A stretch of DNA of 5,290 nucleotides, from contig MHYJ01000059.1 in NCBI GenBank assembly GCA_001828445.1, forward strand, positions 1 to 5,290. Direction: 5' to 3'. The notes beneath the pieces were generated by a model, which was not told where the DNA came from, made no database searches, and saw only the letters and a program-made list of their open reading frames with translations. Below, piece by piece: positions 1-5,290 of the stretch (its first letter is position 1; each line of letters starts with the position of its first letter). The stretch comes from Planctomycetes bacterium RBG_16_43_13 (GTDB lineage Bacteria > Planctomycetota > MHYJ01). The position numbers were made by a program, and so were the translations under genes.

Positions 1-49
1 GAGTCACTCCGAAGTTCAAAGATCGGTATACTGTAGAGTTTATATTTAA

Positions 50-2620
50 TCATTTGCCCTTTATTTCTTCAATCTTTGGTTGGAGGACGGTCCTAAAGGA
101 AGGGTTCAGTTCTATTGCCTTTTGCCAATCGGACAGGGCACCTTTATAGCTGGCAGTCATATATTTCGCATTGCCACGATTTAGATATGCTGTCGCAAGG
201 TTTGCGTTGATGCGAATAGCCCTATCAAAATCAGTTATAGCACCTTTATAGTCGCCAAGTTTATGTTTTACAAAACCACGATTACTGTAAGCAGTTGCAT
301 AGTCAGGATTTATCTCTATCGCCTTAGTGAAGTCGGCTACCGCCCCTTTATAGTCACCGACCTCGTCCATCGCTAATCCACGATTATGATACAAACTCGC
401 CGACTTTGGATTTAATTCGATTGCCTTGTCGTAGTCAGATATAGCACCTCGATAATCACCAGCACTATATTTCTCATCTCCTCTGTTATAGTAGTCATCG
501 GACTCTTTCCTCAATCGCCCCTCTTCTTTTCTTATTCGCTCTTGCTCTGCTATCTCCTCGTTTGTCTTGAGTGAACTTATAGCCAATAGGAACTGTTTAT
601 CTACTTCTCCATGCAAACTATCGTAGTCATAGGATATGCCAAATTGATTTAGGTATTCCTGCTTATCTGCTACTATTTTCTTCTCTAACTCTTCTATTGT
701 CTTTTTTATCTTTTCTGTGGGAGAACTTTGTGATTTATAGAGCTTTACCTTTTGAAGCATGTTGGTAATGGCATCACGTAGCTCTCCCTTCTTCTGAACG
801 TTCGATACGTCATCTTTAGAAAATCCCCTTATGTCAGATACATATTTCGAGAAGATTGCTATGTTGAGGTTTTTATTTATAAATCTCGTGAGCCGTTTTT
901 CACGTTCATATAGATTGCCATCTTTCGTAATGCTATTGAACTCGTCCTTTATCTTTTTCCCTATATCTTCCGCCTCCTTTTTTAGCCGCTCTATCTCTCT
1001 TTCTCTTTCAACGCGCTCTGCCTCTATCCTCGCTAACTCTGCTTCTTTCTTTAACTTTCCCTCTACCTTCATTTCGGCTTCTTTCCTCAATCGATCTGCC
1101 TCCTCTGCCTTAGCCCTTGCTTCCTCTAACTCCCGCTTCAATCGCTCTGTCTCTTCATCTGTTTTTGCTGTTTCGGCATTTGTCATGTTCTCCTCTTTTA
1201 TCTGACCGTCGGGCACAACTGGTTTTATATCATTAGAGTTACCACCACTATTTTGGACAACCCCTATAGCAGGTGGCTTACCACTATCACCCTTCTCACC
1301 CGACCTCACAAATAGAAATATTGCAACGATAATGCCAAGCACCCCAACAACCCCACCAACTATATAAATTCCCTCCATTAACTTAGGATTTGTAACGGTA
1401 AATCTCTTTGTAGCATATATCGCTGTTGCAAATACGTTCGGTCTCTCTGCCCCGTTAGAAAGACCTTCCAACTGCAAATCCTTTCTAACAGGGGATACAG
1501 GACTTCCAGAGCCATTTCCCTTAACGGCATCTATAGATGTAGAAGCACTATGCACCGCAACATCTTCCTTTGCAACTTTTGACCCTTTCGCTATCGGCTC
1601 TAATGCCGATACAACCTCTGACGGCTTCTGGTAGCGGAGAGAGGGCGCCGCCGCCATCATCTTCAGTATAACGTCCTCCATAACTTTAGAAAGTCCCAGA
1701 ACATACTTCGTAGGGAGAGGCGGCTTTTCGTTAAGACGTTTCATAGCTATAGCCATAGGGCTATCCCCATCAAACGGCACCCTGCCAGTTATCATATTAA
1801 ACAGGGTAACACCGAGAGAGTATATATCACTCCTAATATCGATTTCCTTCCTACCCTGCACCTGTTCAGGCGATAGATAGTGTGGTGAGCCGACCACAAG
1901 CCCTGTCATCGTAAGAGCAATACTACTTTTGTCGGTGGATTTAGCTATACCTAAATCGCAAAGCTTTGCCCGACCATCCTTTGTGATGATTATATTTGCG
2001 GGCTTTATATCCCTATGGACTATGTGCCGTTTATCCGCATAGGAGAGTGCATCAGCCACTTGCATAATTATATCAGCGGACTCCTTCTCGGAAATCTTAC
2101 CCCTCCTCGCTATAATCTTATCGAGTCCCTCCCCCTCAACATACTCCATAACGAAATAGTGCATACCTTTATGTTCCCCATAGTCAACTGCTGAAACGAT
2201 ATTAGGATGAGTTAGCCCGGATACATTCCAAACCTCGCGTGAAAATCTCTCAAGATATTCCTTATCCTTCGCCAGTTCTTTACGAAGTGTTTTCAGGGCG
2301 TAGATCTTACCATTCGTCTTATGGCGGACCTTATATACCGCCCCCATACCGCCTTCGCCGAGTTTGGCGAGTATCTCATATTTATCTACTTCCGCGAGGG
2401 ACTTGCCGAGTTGATGGAGAACGGAGTTTAGCACCCCTTGCGTGAGATAGCCCTTTTCTACGATGACCTGATTTACGCTCTTATGTAAGCCGGCGGATGA
2501 GACGTCTTGTGCTATTTTGACGCACTCGTCGAGTTGTGTTTGCGTGATGAGATTATTCTTCACAGCAAACTGTGCAGCTTCTAATTCGTTTGGCGTCTTT
2601 TCTCCTTGTACGTCTGGCAT
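50..2620 (-). CDS. Membrane-anchored Hanks-type Ser/Thr protein kinase with extracytoplasmic coiled coil and TPR domain
   Basis: Transfers phosphate from ATP to Ser/Thr of unknown targets. Residues 12-74 form a helical module resembling GspE/MshE N-terminal domains. The kinase domain spans about 81-345: glycine loop LGEGGMGAVY (87-96), ATP lysine K110, probable helix-C glutamate E129, catalytic HRDIKPAN (202-209), metal-binding DLG (222-224, the usual bacterial variant of DFG), activation-loop T237 and T239, and SPEQ (250-253). All key catalytic residues are present, so it should be active. A linker leads to one transmembrane helix (about 417-438), preceded by Lys/Arg, giving a kinase-inside topology. 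Outside come a Lys/Glu/Arg-rich coiled coil (about 484-560), an unassigned helical region (561-690), four TPRs (about 707-842) and a short closing helix. The ATG is supported by AGGAG five bases upstream. The ectodomain differs from the PASTA repeats of PknB/PrkC. It is the last gene of the cluster; a promoter lies just upstream. Kinase identity is certain; the stimulus is unknown. Confidence 0.96.
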   Translation of the reverse strand: MPDVQGEKTPNELEAAQFAVKNNLITQTQLDECVKIAQDVSSAGLHKSVNQVIVEKGYLTQGVLNSVLHQLGKSLAEVDKYEILAKLGEGGMGAVYKVRHKTNGKIYALKTLRKELAKDKEYLERFSREVWNVSGLTHPNIVSAVDYGEHKGMHYFVMEYVEGEGLDKIIARRGKISEKESADIIMQVADALSYADKRHIVHRDIKPANIIITKDGRAKLCDLGIAKSTDKSSIALTMTGLVVGSPHYLSPEQVQGRKEIDIRSDIYSLGVTLFNMITGRVPFDGDSPMAIAMKRLNEKPPLPTKYVLGLSKVMEDVILKMMAAAPSLRYQKPSEVVSALEPIAKGSKVAKEDVAVHSASTSIDAVKGNGSGSPVSPVRKDLQLEGLSNGAERPNVFATAIYATKRFTVTNPKLMEGIYIVGGVVGVLGIIVAIFLFVRSGEKGDSGKPPAIGVVQNSGGNSNDIKPVVPDGQIKEENMTNAETAKTDEETERLKRELEEARAKAEEADRLRKEAEMKVEGKLKKEAELARIEAERVEREREIERLKKEAEDIGKKIKDEFNSITKDGNLYEREKRLTRFINKNLNIAIFSKYVSDIRGFSKDDVSNVQKKGELRDAITNMLQKVKLYKSQSSPTEKIKKTIEELEKKIVADKQEYLNQFGISYDYDSLHGEVDKQFLLAISSLKTNEEIAEQERIRKEEGRLRKESDDYYNRGDEKYSAGDYRGAISDYDKAIELNPKSASLYHNRGLAMDEVGDYKGAVADFTKAIEINPDYATAYSNRGFVKHKLGDYKGAITDFDRAIRINANLATAYLNRGNAKYMTASYKGALSDWQKAIELNPSFRTVLQPKIEEIKGK

Positions 2621-2625
2621 ATCTA

Positions 2626-2630
2626 CTCCT
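2626..2630 (-). promoter_or_regulatory. Ribosome binding site of the kinase gene
   Basis: AGGAG on the minus strand lies five bases before the ATG at 2620. This is a strong Shine-Dalgarno match at good spacing, and it supports this start over any internal Met. Confidence 0.8.
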
Positions 2631-2663
2631 ATATAAATAGGACGATGGAACTAATAAAAAGGT

Positions 2664-2690
2664 TGGGGGTATTTTATACGAAAATGGGGG
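2664..2690. repeat. Short direct repeat TGGGGG flanking the -10 element
   Basis: On the plus strand TGGGGG occurs at 2664-2669 and again at 2685-2690, 21 bases apart start to start, which is two helical turns. The copies lie on either side of the putative -10 element, and the AT-rich segment between them contains a small inverted repeat (ATTTT/AAAAT). This arrangement could be an operator for a protein contacting one face of the DNA. Six-base units are short enough to arise by chance. Confidence 0.3.
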
Positions 2691-2700
2691 ACGCTGTCAA
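2673..2700 (-). promoter_or_regulatory. Putative sigma70-type promoter for the kinase gene
   Basis: On the minus strand a perfect TTGACA (-35, 2700-2695) is followed after 16 bases by TATAAA (-10, 2678-2673; five of six consensus bases). It begins six bases after the stop of the TPR gene. Transcription would start near 2666, giving a leader of roughly 46 bases before the ATG, which holds the ribosome binding site. The match is strong and well placed. Whether the host's main sigma factor prefers this consensus is not known from the window. Confidence 0.6.
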
Positions 2701-2706
2701 CAACTG

Positions 2707-3954
2707 CTATCTTAACTTCGCCTTTGCCTCGTTAATCCACAGCTGGACGGTTCGCCTCAGGGACGGGTCAAGCTGTATTGCCTTCTCATAATCAGCGAGC
2801 GCACCTTTTATATCGCCTAAGTACTCTTTCGCAGTTCCTCTATTCGCATAAGCAATCGCAAACTTTGGCTCTAATTTTATCGCCTTATCATAGTCAGCGA
2901 TTGCACCTTTATAGTCGTTAATCGCCTGCTTCAAACCACCACGATTATAATATACAGCCGGGGAATCAGGTTTTAACTCTACCGCCTTATTATAGTCGGC
3001 TGATGCACCCTTAAAATCATTCAACTTTTCCAGCTTTATGGCACCCCTATTTAGGTATGTGGCGTAATATTTGGGGTTTGCCTTTATCGCCTTGTCATAG
3101 TCAGCCAACGCACCTTTTATATCGCCGAGCGACTCCTTTGCGACACCTCTACTGCTGTATGCAATCTCGAAATTAGGGTTTATCTTCAGTGCCTCGTCAT
3201 AATCAGCAATAGCGGCTTTTTGGTTGCCTAAATGGGATTTAGTGGCTCCCCTATCAACAAGTGCCTTGATATGTTTCGGGTCAAGTTCTACTGCCTTGGT
3301 TAAGTCGGACAATGCCTCTTTGTAGTTGCCGTTATTCATTTTCGCTATACCGCGCTGATAGTATTTCTCCGCGAGCAATTCATCCTCAGATAGCCCGCCA
3401 ACTTTGGCGAGCTGGTCTGTAAGTGAGAGTTGTTTTACCTTTTGGCTTAAATCCTCTTTATTATCCGGTTTAGGCGGCTCTGCGGGTTCGGCTGGCGATT
3501 TCGGCTTCTCCGCCCCGGCTGTCTTATCCGGCGCCTTCACAATTTTAATCTCCTCTGACGGGTTCAGATATGACGGGTCGATTCTTATCGCCTGTTCCAT
3601 ATCTTGCTTTGCTCCGCTCTCATCTCCTAAATTCTTTTTTGCATCCGCCCTCTCCACATATACCGGAGCATAGTCGGGCTGGAGTTTTATCACTGTATCA
3701 AAGTCGGCTACCGCTTCTTTGTAATTCCTCATCCCTGCCTTCGCTCGCCCTCGCTGGAAGTAGGCAAGGGTATTTTCTTTGTCCATATTGATTGCACTGT
3801 CGAGGAGTTTAATCGCCCCTTCGTAGTCGCCACCTCTAACTTTCATTATGCCGAGCCGTGTGAGGGACGTGGAGTTATCTGCCTCGCCTTGGGCAAAGAG
3901 AAAAGGGCAGAGAGCAAAGAGCATCGCTACGATAAGAAACTTCCTCATACTCAT
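2707..3954 (-). CDS. Exported TPR-repeat protein
   Basis: A 415-residue protein with no catalytic domain, probably a protein-protein interaction scaffold. The N-terminus is a Sec-type signal peptide: Arg-Lys at 4-5, a hydrophobic core at 6-20, and likely cleavage after A21 (LFA-QG). C16 is preceded by Leu, so it is not a good lipobox. Nine TPR motifs follow, about 34 residues each: three at 29-130, then a Pro/Lys/Ala/Glu-rich linker (131-190), then six at about 194-399. Most carry the RG.AK...GDYKGA..DYDKAI.L.P pattern, and the seventh has one extra residue. A basic closing helix (400-415) resembles the C-terminus of the downstream kinase. It starts 38 bp after the HEAT gene, which suggests co-transcription. 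Two in-frame ATGs compete (codons 1 and 3); both leave the signal peptide intact. The TPR fold is certain; the partner is unknown, with the neighbouring kinase ectodomain a reasonable candidate. Confidence 0.93.
   Translation of the reverse strand: MSMRKFLIVAMLFALCPFLFAQGEADNSTSLTRLGIMKVRGGDYEGAIKLLDSAINMDKENTLAYFQRGRAKAGMRNYKEAVADFDTVIKLQPDYAPVYVERADAKKNLGDESGAKQDMEQAIRIDPSYLNPSEEIKIVKAPDKTAGAEKPKSPAEPAEPPKPDNKEDLSQKVKQLSLTDQLAKVGGLSEDELLAEKYYQRGIAKMNNGNYKEALSDLTKAVELDPKHIKALVDRGATKSHLGNQKAAIADYDEALKINPNFEIAYSSRGVAKESLGDIKGALADYDKAIKANPKYYATYLNRGAIKLEKLNDFKGASADYNKAVELKPDSPAVYYNRGGLKQAINDYKGAIADYDKAIKLEPKFAIAYANRGTAKEYLGDIKGALADYEKAIQLDPSLRRTVQLWINEAKAKLR
2758..2859 (-). repeat. TPR unit 9 of the exported TPR protein, DNA-level copy of unit 6
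   Basis: This TPR-coding unit resembles the unit at 3067-3168. A 17-base block is identical (2801-2817 and 3110-3126), and by eye about 80 percent of bases match over the 55-base core. The encoded peptide LGDIKGALADY is the same in both. The 309-base offset equals three TPR units plus the one-residue insertion of unit 7, which suggests duplication of a three-TPR block. Confidence 0.5.
3067..3168 (-). repeat. TPR unit 6 of the exported TPR protein, partner of unit 9
   Basis: This is the second copy of the pair described at 2758-2859, and it shares the 17-base identical block at 3110-3126. Both units carry GDIKGALADY, whereas units 1, 2 and 8 carry a Tyr in place of the Ile (for example NDYKGAIADY in unit 8). 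Confidence 0.5.
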
Positions 3955-3956
3955 TA

Positions 3957-3964
3957 CCCCTTTT
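3957..3964 (-). promoter_or_regulatory. Weak ribosome binding site of the TPR gene
   Basis: AAAAGGGG on the minus strand lies two bases before the ATG at 3954 and eight bases before the in-frame ATG at 3948 (codon 3). The AAGG core is better spaced for the pair of starts taken together than for either alone, so the true start could be codon 1 or codon 3. The mature protein would be the same. Confidence 0.45.
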
Positions 3965-3992
3965 CTAACCTTACAATCTTTTAATCTACAAT

Positions 3993-5290
3993 CTACTTCT
4001 TCTTTTCCTTCATCAGCCGTCGTTCGTTCGCCTCTATGAGGAAGTTCAGAATGAGGTTCTGGAGTGTGAATTCATCGCTCTGCTCTTTCTGTTTACCAAA
4101 GTGGCTAAGGACGTGGAGGACACGCCCGCCTGACATCTTCAACCTGTCCTGTTGATACCCCCTCTTTGGGTCGTCCGGCTTGCCACTACCTCCAACGCTA
4201 AACGTTATTGCCACTGCCTGCTCTGTCAGGTCGGGGCTTACCATAAGAACGGTAACGAGTTGACTAATAACCTTTATGGAAGGGCTATCCTTATCAATCT
4301 TCCAAGTATGCTCTAACTTTTTGAAGTCCACACCACCATCAGATGATGTCTTGCCATCATTAGGTTTTTTATCGCTACCCTCCGTCTCTCCGTCTGCAGG
4401 TTTCTGCCCATCATCAGGCGCCTTATTACCTGCATCCGGCGGCTTAGGCACTACCTTCTCTACAAATATATTTTTGAGATACGGATGCGATGTCGAACCA
4501 ACCTGCGGGAGAACCTTTACAACCTTATTATCAAGATACTCTGTATGTCCTACGTATTGCGGGAACGCCCTCTCGAGGACATCTTCTAACTCCCAGTCCT
4601 CTGTGAAGAGATAACCACCCTTTTCTACAAAAACACCTATCTTCTGTATGCCTTTAGCAGTAAACGGATGTTCCACATCTTGATGAGGAGAGCCATCCGG
4701 GCTAACACATATCATAGCCCTTGGACTAACCGGGTCAGTACCAGCGTGGTGTGTCGGAGCAATACAGTGCCTCCTAAAATAACCGCAGTTTATTATAACT
4801 GCCATCACACCGTCCGTCTTGAACTTATCATCCTCAAACTCTTCCTTCGTCATAGTCGTATGAGGTATGCCCATCCTCTTAAGTATATTTTCTATATGGT
4901 CAAAGCTATGGTCTTCGTTATTTTTACCTTTGCATACCGTATTCACTACCACAATCTTTTCTTTATCTACCTTTTCGAGTTTCTCGAACTCTGAGTTACG
5001 GGTGGGGTCGAGGTTGTCAACCACCGTGCCTGTTGAACGAACCTTATCACCTTCTACGGGTTTGAAATCTCCATCCTTATTCTTCTCCCACCATCCCTCC
5101 CAGTTAGAGACGCTGTCGCCGTATTCCTGTTTTGTTATGGCAGTAAGCGCCTTTACAACTCTACGCTTCATCTCGCTGTCTTTATCACCTGCTCTTTTTA
5201 ACGCATTTATTAGTATTGGTATCGCCTTCTTTGAGAGAACAGGGTTAGCAGATACAGTGGTAATACCGTCCAATGCTACTAACTTCTGTT
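3993..5290 (-). CDS. HEAT-repeat protein with unassigned alpha/beta C-terminal domain (5' end outside window)
   Basis: The frame is open to the window edge. The first possible start inside is a TTG at 5273, but it reads as an ordinary Leu within a repeat helix (VALDGIT), with coding continuing upstream, so the gene is taken as truncated. Counting from that codon as 1: residues 1-50 are paired helices ending in VKALTAITKQEYG, and 58-65 give WEGWWEKN, a W..WW..N motif that I associate with the end of HEAT repeats in planctomycete proteins. From about 106 an alpha/beta domain begins (KIVVVNTVC, VMAVIINCGYF, then KGGYLFTEDWE at 218-228). Its layout recalls glutamine-amidotransferase-like folds such as DUF4159 or ThuA, but I see no catalytic triad, so no activity is claimed. 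A Pro/Asp/Gly/Lys-rich insert (276-314) interrupts it. The fold resumes to GGRVLHVLSHFG (382-393), an amphipathic helix and a lysine-rich tail. No transmembrane helix is visible; export cannot be judged without the N-terminus. Confidence 0.85.
   Translation of the reverse strand, partial: QKLVALDGITTVSANPVLSKKAIPILINALKRAGDKDSEMKRRVVKALTAITKQEYGDSVSNWEGWWEKNKDGDFKPVEGDKVRSTGTVVDNLDPTRNSEFEKLEKVDKEKIVVVNTVCKGKNNEDHSFDHIENILKRMGIPHTTMTKEEFEDDKFKTDGVMAVIINCGYFRRHCIAPTHHAGTDPVSPRAMICVSPDGSPHQDVEHPFTAKGIQKIGVFVEKGGYLFTEDWELEDVLERAFPQYVGHTEYLDNKVVKVLPQVGSTSHPYLKNIFVEKVVPKPPDAGNKAPDDGQKPADGETEGSDKKPNDGKTSSDGGVDFKKLEHTWKIDKDSPSIKVISQLVTVLMVSPDLTEQAVAITFSVGGSGKPDDPKRGYQQDRLKMSGGRVLHVLSHFGKQKEQSDEFTLQNLILNFLIEANERRLMKEKKK

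Noticed and set aside
1..49. A possible terminator or a next gene after the kinase stop.
   Set aside because: The 49 bases show no GC-rich hairpin followed by a T run, no ATG and no ribosome binding site on the minus strand. The only palindrome, gagt-c-actc at 1-9, is too short.
831..1205. A 124-codon open frame on the plus strand, and other plus-strand open frames across the window.
   Set aside because: They lie fully opposite the three real genes. Their composition (for example Ser/Phe-rich opposite the Lys/Glu coiled coil) is what an antisense read of those genes gives, and they match no family I know.
2399..2587. Claiming cyclic di-GMP binding for the kinase N-terminal module.
   Set aside because: The Arg and Gly expected at the start of the binding motif are Ser48 and Asn50, so only fold resemblance is claimed.
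3898..3918. A lipoprotein signal with Cys16 in the exported TPR protein.
   Set aside because: The residue before the Cys is Leu and the next is Pro, which does not fit a lipobox. A Sec-type cleavage after A21 fits better.
3983..3996. Tandem 7-base repeat aatctac-aatctac over the stop codon of the HEAT-repeat gene.
   Set aside because: Two short AT-rich copies are easily due to chance slippage, and no structure or function follows from them.
5271..5273. TTG as the start codon of the HEAT-repeat gene.
   Set aside because: The frame stays open upstream to the window edge, the upstream codons (QKLVA) continue a repeat helix, and too little sequence precedes it to show a ribosome binding site.

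Overview
The window reads as a bacterial chromosomal fragment with three genes, all on the minus strand, transcribed from high to low coordinates. The base composition is moderate, by eye in the low forties percent GC, and ATA isoleucine codons are frequent. A HEAT-repeat protein with a W..WW motif, a secreted TPR protein and a membrane-anchored Hanks-type kinase with a helical N-terminal module form a mix typical of Planctomycetota or similar deep-branching, signalling-rich bacteria. That assignment is inference from protein style. No marker gene is present.

Layout in transcription order. (1) 5290-3993: a protein open at the window edge, with the end of a HEAT-repeat region, then an alpha/beta domain I cannot assign firmly, split by a charged low-complexity insert. 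(2) 3954-2707: a 415-residue exported protein with a signal peptide and nine TPR motifs in blocks of three and six. (3) 2620-50: an 856-residue serine/threonine kinase with a GspE/MshE-like helical N-terminal module, a complete kinase domain, one transmembrane helix, and a long extracytoplasmic part made of coiled coil, an unassigned helical region and four TPRs. Genes 1 and 2 are 38 bp apart and genes 2 and 3 are 86 bp apart. No terminator hairpin is visible in either gap, so a co-transcribed cluster is likely. The 86-bp gap also contains a near-consensus sigma70-type promoter, so the kinase may have its own transcript.

How they may work together (inference): the kinase places a TPR array in the compartment to which the TPR protein is exported. 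The two arrays are closely related, including the helix that closes the array. A plausible reading is a one-component phospho-signalling module in which the exported TPR protein, and perhaps the HEAT protein, scaffolds or presents a signal to the kinase ectodomain. No phosphatase or FHA-domain partner is visible. No RNA gene, CRISPR array, mobile element or attachment site was found. The window is essentially fully coding, and open frames on the plus strand are antisense shadows of these three genes.
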